A stretch of 64,000 nucleotides of DNA, from the NCBI GenBank assembly GCA_947631255.1, contig CANRKT010000005.1, forward strand, positions 22,451 to 86,450, given 5' to 3'. The notes under the pieces are model-generated. The model saw only the letters and a list, made by a program, of their open reading frames with translations, was not told where the DNA came from and searched no databases. Below are positions 49,704 through 59,020 of this stretch, piece after piece. Positions within the stretch are counted from its first letter, which is position 1, and every line of letters begins with the position of its first letter. The stretch is from an uncultured Enterobacteriaceae bacterium. Its GTDB lineage: Bacteria; Pseudomonadota; Gammaproteobacteria; Enterobacterales; Enterobacteriaceae. The position numbers and the translations under genes were made by a program.

Positions 49704-51761
49704 ATGTTTAAGTTTCCACTTTTAAGCGAAAAAGTTCCTGCGTTATTGCATGGCGCTGACTATAACCCGGAGCAATGGGCAAATTATCCTGGTATTATCG
49801 AAAAAGATATTTCCATGATGAAACAAGCAAAATGCAATATCATGTCCGTGGGAATATTTAGCTGGGCAAAACTTGAGCCGCAAGAAGGTGTATATGATTT
49901 TATCTGGCTTGATGAAATTATTGAAAAACTGTATGCCGATGGCATACACGTATTTCTTGCCACACCCAGTGGCGCTCGGCCAGCATGGATGTCAAAAAAA
50001 TATCCCGAGGTTTTGCGTATTGGACGTGACAGAGTTCCCGCGTTGCATGGCGGGCGTCATAATCACTGCCTGACATCCCCGGTTTATCGCCAGAAAGTTC
50101 AACAGATTAACCAGAAACTGGCAGAGCGCTATGCGCATCATCCGGCGGTAATAGGCTGGCATATTTCTAATGAATACAGTGGTGAATGTCATTGTAATAG
50201 CTGTCAGCAAAAATTCCGTCTCTGGCTACAAGAACGCTATCAGACCCTAGATGCACTCAATGAAGCCTGGTGGAGTACTTTCTGGAGTCATACCTACAGC
50301 GACTGGTCACAAATTGAATCACCCGCACCTCAGGGGGAGGTCTCTATTCACGGTCTCAACCTTGACTGGAGACGCTTTAATACTGCTCAGGTCACCGAAT
50401 TTTGTCGTGAAGAAACGAAGCCGTTAAAAGCCGCTAATCCTGCGATCCCCACAACCACAAATCTGATGGAGTACTTCTATGATTACGACTACTGGAAGCT
50501 AGCGGAGGCTATCGATTTTGTCTCCTGGGACAGTTATCCCATGTGGCATTGTGAGAAAGAGGAAACCAGACTGGCCTCTTATATTGCGTTGTATCACGAC
50601 ATGATGCGCTCGCTAAAAGGGGGTAAGCCTTTCGTTCTGATGGAGTCGACCCCCAGTGCCACCAACTGGCAGCCGCTCAGTAAGCTGAAAAAACCGGGTA
50701 TGCACATACTCTCATCGCTACAGGCTGTGGCACATGGTGCAGATTCTGTTCAGTATTTCCAGTGGCGTAAAAGTCGTGGATCAGTAGAGAAGTTCCATGG
50801 CGCCATTGTTGACCATGTCGGACATATTGATACCCGAGTGGGTCGCGAAGTCAGTAAACTGGGCCGTGTTCTCGACGCGATGGCACCTGTCGCGGGTAGC
50901 CGCGTGGAAGCAAAAGTGGCGCTGATTTTTGACCAAGAAAGTCGCTGGGCAATGGACAATGCTCAGGGACCGAGGAATATTGGACTCGAGTTTGAAAAAA
51001 CGCTGGCTGAGCACTACCACCCATTCTGGGAGCAAGGGATCGCAGTCGATGTTATTAATGCTGACTGTGATATCTCTGACTATGCCTTGGTGATTGCTCC
51101 GATGCTGTATATGGTTCGCGATGGTTTTGCTGACAAAGTAACAAGTTTTGTTGAGCAAGGCGGTCAATTTGTTGCCACTTACTGGAGCGGCATTGTCAAT
51201 GAATCTGACCTTTGCTATCTCAATGGATTCCCGGGCCCGTTACGCAAATTACTCGGTATCTGGGCTGAAGAGATAGACTCTCTGGGCGATGATGACAGTA
51301 ATCAGGTTCAAGGATTAGCAGGCAATCAATCTCTGCAAGGGCCGTATCAGGTGCGCCACTTGTGCGAACTGATTCACTTGGAAACCGCTGACGCCGTTGC
51401 CCATTACCGGGAGGATTTCTATGCTGACCGCCCTGCTGTCACCGTGAATCAGGTTGGCTCAGGGAAAGCCTGGTATGTCGCCTCACGTAATGATGCAGCG
51501 TTTCAGCGTGATTTCTTCGGTAACATTATCCGAGAACTTAAACTGCCACGCGCCCTGGAATGTGAGTTTCCGCATGGCGTAACAGCACATCGCCGTACCG
51601 ACGGTGAAAGCGAATTTATCGTGGTAGAAAACTACAGTGATAAAACACAAAACCTGACGTTACCAGCGGCCTTTATCGATATGGTCACCCAGCAATTAGT
51701 AGAAGGTGATATCACGCTTGCCCCATGGGGAAGCCAGGTATTAACCCGCCGTATTACCTGA
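49704..51761 (+). CDS. ganA: Cytoplasmic GH42 beta-galactosidase
   Basis: LLHGADYNPEQWANYPGIIEKDISMMKQAKCNIMSVGIFSWAKLEPQEGVYDF; HISNEYSGECHCNSC; LMESTPSATNWQ. Confidence 0.94.
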   Translation: MFKFPLLSEKVPALLHGADYNPEQWANYPGIIEKDISMMKQAKCNIMSVGIFSWAKLEPQEGVYDFIWLDEIIEKLYADGIHVFLATPSGARPAWMSKKYPEVLRIGRDRVPALHGGRHNHCLTSPVYRQKVQQINQKLAERYAHHPAVIGWHISNEYSGECHCNSCQQKFRLWLQERYQTLDALNEAWWSTFWSHTYSDWSQIESPAPQGEVSIHGLNLDWRRFNTAQVTEFCREETKPLKAANPAIPTTTNLMEYFYDYDYWKLAEAIDFVSWDSYPMWHCEKEETRLASYIALYHDMMRSLKGGKPFVLMESTPSATNWQPLSKLKKPGMHILSSLQAVAHGADSVQYFQWRKSRGSVEKFHGAIVDHVGHIDTRVGREVSKLGRVLDAMAPVAGSRVEAKVALIFDQESRWAMDNAQGPRNIGLEFEKTLAEHYHPFWEQGIAVDVINADCDISDYALVIAPMLYMVRDGFADKVTSFVEQGGQFVATYWSGIVNESDLCYLNGFPGPLRKLLGIWAEEIDSLGDDDSNQVQGLAGNQSLQGPYQVRHLCELIHLETADAVAHYREDFYADRPAVTVNQVGSGKAWYVASRNDAAFQRDFFGNIIRELKLPRALECEFPHGVTAHRRTDGESEFIVVENYSDKTQNLTLPAAFIDMVTQQLVEGDITLAPWGSQVLTRRIT

Positions 51762-51781
51762 CAATATTTAACGTTATTCCC

Positions 51782-51810
51782 TGCCCATTCAGTCGAGTGG
51801 GCATTTTTTT
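51782..51810 (+). terminator. Terminator between GH42 gene and EIIB gene
   Basis: TGCCCATTCAGTCGAGTGGGCATTTTTTT. Confidence 0.8.
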
Positions 51811-51840
51811 ATCTGTCATTCAATATAGAAGGTAACCTTT

Positions 51841-52152
51841 ATGGTCAGTCTAAAATCTTTGCTGCATTATTCTACGCACCCGAAACCCAGTCAGCCATTA
51901 ACAGAAGCTGAGCAACAACAGGCTGAGGAGTTATTAACCTATTTCGGTGGTCGGGATAATATTAAACAGATCGATGCCTGTATTACACGACTACGTGTCA
52001 CCGTTAATTTACTATCAAAGGTGAACTCTGAAGCTTTGCAAAAAGCTGGAGCATTAGGCGTTATTATTATTGGCAAGGAAGTGCATGCAATATTTGGCAT
52101 GCAGTCAGATAATTTACGTAAAATACTCGATGACCGTTTTTCTCAACGTTAA
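51841..52152 (+). CDS. Stand-alone glucose-family PTS EIIB domain protein (103 aa)
   Basis: AEELLTYFGGRDNIKQIDACITRLRVTVNLLSKVNSEALQKAGALGVIIIGKEVHAIFGMQSDNLRKILDD; phospho-Cys motif DACITRLR; no EIIC/EIIA attached. Confidence 0.88.
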   Translation: MVSLKSLLHYSTHPKPSQPLTEAEQQQAEELLTYFGGRDNIKQIDACITRLRVTVNLLSKVNSEALQKAGALGVIIIGKEVHAIFGMQSDNLRKILDDRFSQR

Positions 52153-52157
52153 TAAAA

Positions 52158-52181
52158 AGGGGTAACATAATAGTTACCCCA
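52158..52181. terminator. Stem-loop between convergent EIIB and porin genes
   Basis: GGGGTAACATAATAGTTACCCC. Confidence 0.5.
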
Positions 52182-52286
52182 AACAAACCCATTATAAAAT
52201 AAATCAAAAAAATACCAGCGGAGATGAGGTGCTATAACTAACGATAACGGTAATAAATACATTGCTAAATAAATAAGAGGAAGGCA

Positions 52287-53546
52287 TTACCACCAGGCCT
52301 CAACTTGCACACCAAAGTTCCAGTCATTACTCGCAGTACCATCTTTAAACGGTTTGCCGTCTTCAGAATCATTGAGATAAGAGGCGAAAACACGCAGTTC
52401 AGGACGAGCCATAAAGTCTGAAGTTGGGGCGAGGCCTAGTGCAAGGGTATATTTCTCACCGCCTTGTTTATAGTGAGTACCATTGTTGTAGTTATCTTTT
52501 TGATAGAAGCCACCAACTTCACCAATAGCACGAACATATTCAGTGAACTGATATTGAGCACGCCCCACCAGCGAGACCATGCGGCTCTTATCCGTATACT
52601 CGGTGGTCTTATCCGCCGCTCCCAGGGTCAAGACATGATTAAAGGAGAATTTATCGGTAATCGGAATAAGCCCGGTGTTAATGACACGATAGCCGGTCGC
52701 TTCATCAGACATGTTCCACATGTCATACCAGCCGCCTCCCTGAGAAACCATGTTCTGTGCCAGACCTTTGTTCGCATACTGTAATACCAGCTTATTATAG
52801 CCACCGAACATATCCTGACTGATCTCACCCGTGACCATTACGCCATTTTTAGCGTCATACAGGCCACCGTATTCTTTCTGTTTCTTCGTTGGGTTTGGCA
52901 TCGCATAGTCAATACCAAACTCGGTCCAGGCACCCTGCCACGGCTTAAATCCGGCATAACGTAAGTCAATGTAGTTGATATTGACGTCGTTTTTACCATC
53001 TTCACGATAGTCGACATCATTTGCATCATCACGAATCCAAGCAAGTGAAATAGCCCCCGGACCTAAGCTGTAGTTTTCAATGCCGGCCCCAGAACCAGAA
53101 ATATTCCAGTATTTGGTATCAATGATGTGTAAGTCATGGCGCTGGTAATAACGTTTACCGCCCCATATAACAGCCTCTTTATTATCGGGAATCAGTCCTT
53201 TTATCTGCAGATTTAACTGGCTCAGACCAAATTTTGCATCGTCGTTGAAAGTGGTTTCATTGCTGTTTGAGCCATCAGATTGCATGTTGACCATACTGTT
53301 AACATAAAAGCTGACATCATTTTTTTGGTAGACGTTAGCACCGAGCTCAATTTCGCCGTAGGTATCATTTTCGTTACCCAGACGACCCAGTTTATTCTTT
53401 TGCCACTCAACCATGCCACCATCCTGTGACACGCCAACACCGCCACGCAAGTAGCCATGAAAGTCTATTTTTTCAACGGCAAAAACAGCCGGAGACGTTA
53501 GTGCCGTCGCTAACGCAACAGATAAAACGCGTAATTTGGTGTTCAT
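52287..53546 (-). CDS. LamB-type maltoporin-like outer-membrane porin
   Basis: MNTKLRVLSVALATALTSPAVFAVEKIDFHGYLRGGVGVSQDGGM; ends in W (VQVEAWW); start 53546. Confidence 0.9.
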   Translation of the reverse strand: MNTKLRVLSVALATALTSPAVFAVEKIDFHGYLRGGVGVSQDGGMVEWQKNKLGRLGNENDTYGEIELGANVYQKNDVSFYVNSMVNMQSDGSNSNETTFNDDAKFGLSQLNLQIKGLIPDNKEAVIWGGKRYYQRHDLHIIDTKYWNISGSGAGIENYSLGPGAISLAWIRDDANDVDYREDGKNDVNINYIDLRYAGFKPWQGAWTEFGIDYAMPNPTKKQKEYGGLYDAKNGVMVTGEISQDMFGGYNKLVLQYANKGLAQNMVSQGGGWYDMWNMSDEATGYRVINTGLIPITDKFSFNHVLTLGAADKTTEYTDKSRMVSLVGRAQYQFTEYVRAIGEVGGFYQKDNYNNGTHYKQGGEKYTLALGLAPTSDFMARPELRVFASYLNDSEDGKPFKDGTASNDWNFGVQVEAWW

Positions 53547-53683
53547 ATCATCCTCTGTGTTATTTTGTTTTTGTATTACGTTCACATTTAGGGTGATATA
53601 AAATGCTTTATTATAATAACTGGCAATATACAGAGTAATTTATTGTGATTCACTGCAAATAAATCAGCGAAATTAGTAACATT

Positions 53684-53701
53684 CAGTGACACCTTTCACT
53701 G
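53684..53701. promoter_or_regulatory. Perfect palindrome CAGTGA-N6-TCACTG, candidate operator in porin/lacI divergent promoter
   Basis: CAGTGACACCTTTCACTG; extra half-site TCACTG at 53650-53655; CRP-like TGTGA-N6-TACAT at 53712-53727. Confidence 0.5.
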
Positions 53702-53821
53702 TTTTTTGTAATGTGATCGTAGTACATTTTATGGCTGTAATATGCCACTAATGCCAGGTGCCAGGTTTTTCAGTCATACCCCTGTTACAATCAGGGAAGA
53801 ACACTTACAGGGAACCGGATA

Positions 53822-54895
53822 ATGAAGTCAAAAAACGCTACATTAGAAGACGTTGCTCGCCATGCGGGGGTCTCATATCAAACAGTATCCAGGGTATTAA
53901 ATAAGTCAGTTAACGTTTCGGAGACCACTCGCCGCAAGGTTGAGATGTCAATCGAAGAGCTGCGTTACGTTCCCAACAGACTTGCTCAGCAACTGGTTGG
54001 CAAGCAGAGCATGACTATCGGACTGGTGACAACATCACTGGCTTTACATGCCCCTTCCCAGGTTGCAGCGGCAATTAAACAGTATGCGAATACTGAAGGT
54101 TATCAGGTTCTTATTTCCATGATTGATGAGAACGTATACCAAAGCATTCAGGGATCGATAAACGAACTAAAGTCGCAGCGGGTCAACAGAGTTATTATTA
54201 ATGTGCCATTAGAGACTGATATTGCTGAAAAAATATCAACAGAAAACGATGATGTGATCTGCCTTTTTCTCGATGTAGACCCATACAGTTCAGTATTTAA
54301 CGTATCATTTAATCCGGCAGATGGTACGCGGGCTAGCGTAAAATACCTTTATGAACTGGGGCATCGTGAAATAGTCTTGTTAGCCGGACCAAAGCAGTCG
54401 GTTTCGGCCAATCTACGACTAAAAAGCTGGCTGGAGACGCTGGAAGACTACAGTTTACAGCCCGCCACTGTGTTACATGGTAACTGGGATGCGCAAAGCG
54501 GCTACAGCTGTGCATTGCAGATGTTGCGTGAAGTACAGCATTTCAGTGCCGTACTGGTCGCCAATGACCAAATGGCACTCGGGGTGCTTAGCGCATTTCA
54601 TCAGCAGCAGCTAAGTATTCCCGGACAAAAATCCGTCGTCGGCTACGATGATACTTATGAAAGCTCCTTTTTCTACCCGGCGCTGACCACGGTATCGCTT
54701 GATCTCGATTTACAGGGAAAAGAAGCTGTGCGGCATATTCTTAATGCCAGCGAGAGTAACACGCAACGCTTATCGGCTATTTTGCCGGCGAAGTTAGTGA
54801 TCAGAAACTCAACCGGACCACAGACGAAAGAAAAGCGTGATTTACAGCGGATAGCTGAAGAATTGCGTGTGATTGCCCAGCAACTGTCACAGTGA
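53822..54895 (+). CDS. LacI-family transcriptional regulator
   Basis: ATLEDVARHAGVSYQTVSRVLNKSVNVSETTRRKVEMSIEELRYVPNRLAQQLVGKQSMTIGLVTTSLALHAPSQVAAAIK...LLAGPKQSVSANLRL...VVGYDDTYESSFFYPALTTV; strongly LacI-like. Confidence 0.94.
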   Translation: MKSKNATLEDVARHAGVSYQTVSRVLNKSVNVSETTRRKVEMSIEELRYVPNRLAQQLVGKQSMTIGLVTTSLALHAPSQVAAAIKQYANTEGYQVLISMIDENVYQSIQGSINELKSQRVNRVIINVPLETDIAEKISTENDDVICLFLDVDPYSSVFNVSFNPADGTRASVKYLYELGHREIVLLAGPKQSVSANLRLKSWLETLEDYSLQPATVLHGNWDAQSGYSCALQMLREVQHFSAVLVANDQMALGVLSAFHQQQLSIPGQKSVVGYDDTYESSFFYPALTTVSLDLDLQGKEAVRHILNASESNTQRLSAILPAKLVIRNSTGPQTKEKRDLQRIAEELRVIAQQLSQ

Positions 54896-55007
54896 TTACG
54901 CTGCCCCCCATAAAAACACCAAGCTGAATAACAAGGCATCCATACCTGCCTGCCAGCCAGCCAGAGGAAAATGCCTCTTCATCGCTATAAAGACGTACAG
55001 GCATAAC

Positions 55008-55048
55008 GAAAAACAGCCGGTCAGGTTTAAAGCCTGACCGACTGTTTT
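55008..55048. terminator. Bidirectional-looking terminator between lacI-type gene and grcA
   Basis: AAAAACAGCCGGTCAGGTTTAAAGCCTGACCGACTGTTTT. Confidence 0.75.
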
Positions 55049-55061
55049 AAACAACTAAATC

Positions 55062-55445
55062 TTACAGACTAGCGGTAAATGTACGGGCAATAACATCACG
55101 CTGTTGTTCTGGAGTCAGTGAGTTAAAACGTACTGCATAACCTGAAACACGAATGGTCAGTTGTGGGTATTTTTCTGGGTGCTTAACCGCATCTTCCAGA
55201 GTTTCACGACGCAGAACGTTAACGTTCAGGTGCTGACCACCTTCCACACGAATTTCTGGTTTTAATTCCATAGGAATTTCGCGGTACTCGAACTGTCCGA
55301 GCGCGTCGATAGCCACAACTTCATCTTCTGCGAAGCCAGCTTTAGCGCATACACAGCGAGCTTCACCCGCTTCTTCATCGAGCAACCAGAAAGAGTTCAG
55401 AAGTTGATCGTTAGCTGCTTTAGTGATCTGGATACCTGTAATCAT
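55062..55445 (-). CDS. grcA: Autonomous glycyl radical cofactor GrcA (YfiD)
   Basis: [25 protein letters not shown]...[28 protein letters not shown]. Confidence 0.98.
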   Translation of the reverse strand: MITGIQITKAANDQLLNSFWLLDEEAGEARCVCAKAGFAEDEVVAIDALGQFEYREIPMELKPEIRVEGGQHLNVNVLRRETLEDAVKHPEKYPQLTIRVSGYAVRFNSLTPEQQRDVIARTFTASL

Positions 55446-55556
55446 TGTATTTCTCCCTATGGGCTCATATTGCTGATTTTAGGGCCAGCATGCTGGCTCA
55501 TTGGTAAAACCTTTGTGTTAATAATGTTCTTATATCAGTCTGAGCCGGGCGGTTCT

Positions 55557-55623
55557 TTGACGTGAATCAATAAAAATAGCGTGCCTTTTAAGCGCTTGAC
55601 CGGATTTATTTGTTTTACATCAA
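55557..55623 (-). promoter_or_regulatory. Two FNR-like boxes upstream of grcA
   Basis: TTGACGTGAATCAA (55557-55570) and TTGTTTTACATCAA (55610-55623); centres 53 bp apart, each one mismatch from TTGAT-N4-ATCAA. Confidence 0.75.
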
Positions 55624-55764
55624 CTTACTGAGCACCAGAAAAATCAATTTATATTACAAATTATCAATTTTTTATTGTCTCAGCCGGCTCCCTAATCGGC
55701 AGATATTTTACCCTGAGGGAAGAAGCAGTTAAGCTACTGGCTAATGATTTCTCAGGAGAGCAAG

Positions 55765-56454
55765 ATGACCACGCCCCTCACCTGGCACGATGTGCTGGCA
55801 GAAGAAAAACAACAGCCCTACTTTATGAATATCCTCAGTGCTGTCGCAAAAGCGCGTGCAGCGGGAGTCACGGTTTATCCGCCACAGGAAGATGTGTTTA
55901 ATGCTTTTCGCTTTACCGAACTCGGGAAGATAAAAGTGGTTATTTTAGGTCAGGATCCTTACCATGGTCCGAACCAGGCTCACGGACTCTCTTTCTCTGT
56001 TCTGCCGGGAATTAATCCGCCCCCTTCACTGGTGAATATGTACAAAGAGCTTGAAGCATCAATACCAGGCTTCACCCGTCCAAAACATGGCTATCTGGAA
56101 AGTTGGGCTCGTCAGGGAGTGTTATTACTCAATACTGTACTGACTGTCGAAGCCGGACAAGCACACTCTCATGCCAAATTAGGTTGGGAAACCTTCACCG
56201 ATAAAGTGATTGTTTTAATTAATCAGCACTGTGAAGGAGTCGTGTTTCTTTTATGGGGAGCACACGCGCAGAAAAAAGGTCGTATCATCGACAGGCAGCG
56301 CCATCATGTTTTAACTGCACCACATCCTTCCCCACTTTCTGCTCATCGTGGTTTCCTGGGGTGCGGTCATTTCTTGCAGACGAACCAGTATTTGACAGAG
56401 CGTGGAGAGTCCCCTATTGACTGGACGCCTCAATTACCCGAGTCTGAAACTTAA
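55765..56454 (+). CDS. ung: Uracil-DNA glycosylase
   Basis: [49 protein letters not shown] at 55765 preferred. Confidence 0.97.
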   Translation: MTTPLTWHDVLAEEKQQPYFMNILSAVAKARAAGVTVYPPQEDVFNAFRFTELGKIKVVILGQDPYHGPNQAHGLSFSVLPGINPPPSLVNMYKELEASIPGFTRPKHGYLESWARQGVLLLNTVLTVEAGQAHSHAKLGWETFTDKVIVLINQHCEGVVFLLWGAHAQKKGRIIDRQRHHVLTAPHPSPLSAHRGFLGCGHFLQTNQYLTERGESPIDWTPQLPESET

Positions 56455-56456
56455 AA

Positions 56457-56490
56457 TACAAAACGCCTGATAGAAGATATCAGGCGTTTA
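56457..56490. terminator. ung/yfiF convergent terminator
   Basis: AAAACGCCTGATAGAAGATATCAGGCGTTTA. Confidence 0.75.
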
Positions 56491-56520
56491 AAGGATAACG
56501 CTAACAGTACAACAAAGTGA

Positions 56521-57585
56521 TTAGGCTTTGTTTTGACGCCACCACTCTGCCAGCAATACGCCAGTTGCAACGGAAACGTTCAGGCTTTCAACATTACCTG
56601 TTCCATTAATGGCAACGCGCATGTCTGCGTTATCAAAGGTTGAATCGGAAACACCGTCACGTTCCTGCCCTAATACCAGTACCATTTTTTTCGGTAACTC
56701 AGCACTAAACAGTGGCGTTCCCTGGTGGCTGGAAGTCGTCACTATCGTATAACCTGCACGACGGAAAGATTCCAGTCCATCACTGAATGTATCACCACTG
56801 ATAGCGACGACATGTTCAGCACCACCTTCAGCGGTACGCACTGCGGCACCGGACTCCAGTAACGAAGCATCCTGTACCAGTAACCCTTTAATACCAAAGT
56901 GAGCACAGCTACGCATAATGCCACCGAGGTTATGGGGATTGCCGACATCTTCCAGCGCCAGCACACAGTCTTCTTCGCCTGCTTTTGAAAGCCAGCTTTG
57001 CACGGTGATACCGTTACGTTTTTTAATCAGGAAGCACACGCCACCGTGGTGTTCAGTACCGGAAGCTTTTTCCAGTTCTTCATCTTCAACCACATGGTAG
57101 GCTTTTCGGTTTGCTGCCATCCAGCGCAGGGCTTCTTTAAAACGTGGCGTGACACTTTGAATAAACCAGGCCCGGACAATACAATCAGGACGACTCTGGA
57201 ATAATGCCTGACAGGCATTTTCACCGTAAACACGCGTTTCTTCAGCGCGCTGACGGCGAATAACTTCAGGATCAACAAAACTCTTACCGCTGATACCACC
57301 GTGATCGGGTGTTGCAGGGACATTTTCCCGTGGAGCACGGGAAACCGTACGCCATGGTGAACCATCACTCCCCAGATCGTTATTTTCGCCACGGGAACGA
57401 AAGCCACGTGGTTTATCTGCGTTACGAGCTGGACGACGAGCGCCTCCTTCATTGCGTGACTCTCCTGCAGGACGCCCACCACCTTTTCCGGTTCGCGGAT
57501 TCTGGCTGCGTTTATCACTGTCATCGTCACCGCGGACATACATCACTTTGACTTTGCCGCTTTTACCTTTAAATTCGTCGTTCAT
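56521..57585 (-). CDS. yfiF: SpoU-family tRNA/rRNA methyltransferase YfiF
   Basis: [29 protein letters not shown]...[14 protein letters not shown]; start [21 protein letters not shown] at 57585. Confidence 0.94.
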   Translation of the reverse strand: MNDEFKGKSGKVKVMYVRGDDDSDKRSQNPRTGKGGGRPAGESRNEGGARRPARNADKPRGFRSRGENNDLGSDGSPWRTVSRAPRENVPATPDHGGISGKSFVDPEVIRRQRAEETRVYGENACQALFQSRPDCIVRAWFIQSVTPRFKEALRWMAANRKAYHVVEDEELEKASGTEHHGGVCFLIKKRNGITVQSWLSKAGEEDCVLALEDVGNPHNLGGIMRSCAHFGIKGLLVQDASLLESGAAVRTAEGGAEHVVAISGDTFSDGLESFRRAGYTIVTTSSHQGTPLFSAELPKKMVLVLGQERDGVSDSTFDNADMRVAINGTGNVESLNVSVATGVLLAEWWRQNKA

Positions 57586-57794
57586 TATTCCTCCACCTCG
57601 CTGAGCGCAACGCGCGCAGATTACCTGATGTGGCGCGGCTTCGCCATTAACTTTAGTCAAAAGCTATTAACTATTATATCCATCGGGCAAATCGCCTGGT
57701 CACTCCTGCCAATTAATTGATAATATCAAGCCTACAATGCCATACCGTAAAACATTTATATCCTTTAATAACAGATGACTCTTTGAGGTTAACC

Positions 57795-58214
57795 ATGAAT
57801 ACCGTTTGTGCCGAATGCCAGGCAATTAACCGTTTGCCTGAAGACCGTATTGATGACGGAGCGAAATGTGGTCGCTGCGGCCATCAGCTGTTTGATGGTG
57901 AAGTGGTTAACGCCACAGCTGCAACTCTGGATAAACTACTGAAAGATGACCTGCCTGTCGTGGTGGACTTCTGGGCTCCCTGGTGCGGTCCCTGCGTAAA
58001 TTTCGCACCAATTTTTGAAGATGTCGCCGAAGAACGTAGCGGTAAAGTCCGTTTTATTAAGGTCAATACTGAAGCCGAACAGGCTTTGAGTGCTCGCTTT
58101 CGTATCCGTAGCATCCCCACGCTGATGATTTTTAAACAAGGTCAGATGGTCGAAATGCTGAACGGTGCGTTGCCAAAAACACATTTTGATAACTGGCTCG
58201 ACGAAAAGATCTGA
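57795..58214 (+). CDS. trxC: Thioredoxin 2 TrxC
   Basis: [45 protein letters not shown]. Confidence 0.98.
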   Translation: MNTVCAECQAINRLPEDRIDDGAKCGRCGHQLFDGEVVNATAATLDKLLKDDLPVVVDFWAPWCGPCVNFAPIFEDVAEERSGKVRFIKVNTEAEQALSARFRIRSIPTLMIFKQGQMVEMLNGALPKTHFDNWLDEKI

Positions 58215-58286
58215 ACCCCAGGGGCATTCCACTGTGCCCCTGCCCCTGTTCCAGGTTAACATAGCGTTTTTAGACAGAATTTTTTC

Positions 58287-58988
58287 ATGACAGACAATGC
58301 TGTTCTTCGCCTTCGGACTGAACGTCTTGCCCGGGCGACTCGTCCTTTTCTGGCTCGCGGGAATCGTGTTCTTCGCTGCCAGCGCTGTTTGCTCCCCCTT
58401 AAGCATTGCCTGTGTGCCACTATTAAGCCGCAAACTGCCCGTAGTCACTTCTGTTTGGTGATGTTTGATACTGAGCCTTTGAAACCCAGTAACACTGGCC
58501 GCTTAATTGCCGATATTCTTCCTGAGACTCAGGCCTTCCAGTGGTCTCGTACCGAACCACCTGAAGATTTACTGGCGTTAGTTGCCAGCAAGGAATACCA
58601 GCCGATGGTGGTCTTTCCGGCGAGTTATGCCGATAGTCCACGTCAAGTTCTCACGGCTCCCCCCACCAGCGGTAAGCCACCACTGTTTATCATGCTCGAC
58701 GGAACCTGGACTGAAGCACGAAAAATGTTTCGTAAAAGCCCATATCTGGATGCTCTGCCGGTTATCTCTGTCGATTTGACCATTACCTCGACCTACCGTT
58801 TACGCGCGGCACATGGTGATGGTCAGTACTGTACGGCCGAAGTAGCAGCAGCCTTGCTTGAGCTGGCTGGAGATAATCAAGCTTCAGAGGGGCTGCAAGC
58901 ACATTTTATTCATTTTCGTGAGTGTTATTTAGCGGGTAAACCGCATCAGCAGGGCAGTATCACAGCAGAGTCGAGCGAAAGCGTTTAG
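58287..58988 (+). CDS. tapT: DTW-domain tRNA aminocarboxypropyltransferase (YfiP/TapT)
   Basis: CQRCLLPLKHCLCATI; LDGTWTEARKMFRKSPYLDALP. Confidence 0.93.
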   Translation: MTDNAVLRLRTERLARATRPFLARGNRVLRCQRCLLPLKHCLCATIKPQTARSHFCLVMFDTEPLKPSNTGRLIADILPETQAFQWSRTEPPEDLLALVASKEYQPMVVFPASYADSPRQVLTAPPTSGKPPLFIMLDGTWTEARKMFRKSPYLDALPVISVDLTITSTYRLRAAHGDGQYCTAEVAAALLELAGDNQASEGLQAHFIHFRECYLAGKPHQQGSITAESSESV

Positions 58989-59020
58989 AATCAATCAGAC
59001 ATCAGTTGTGGGAGAGCACT

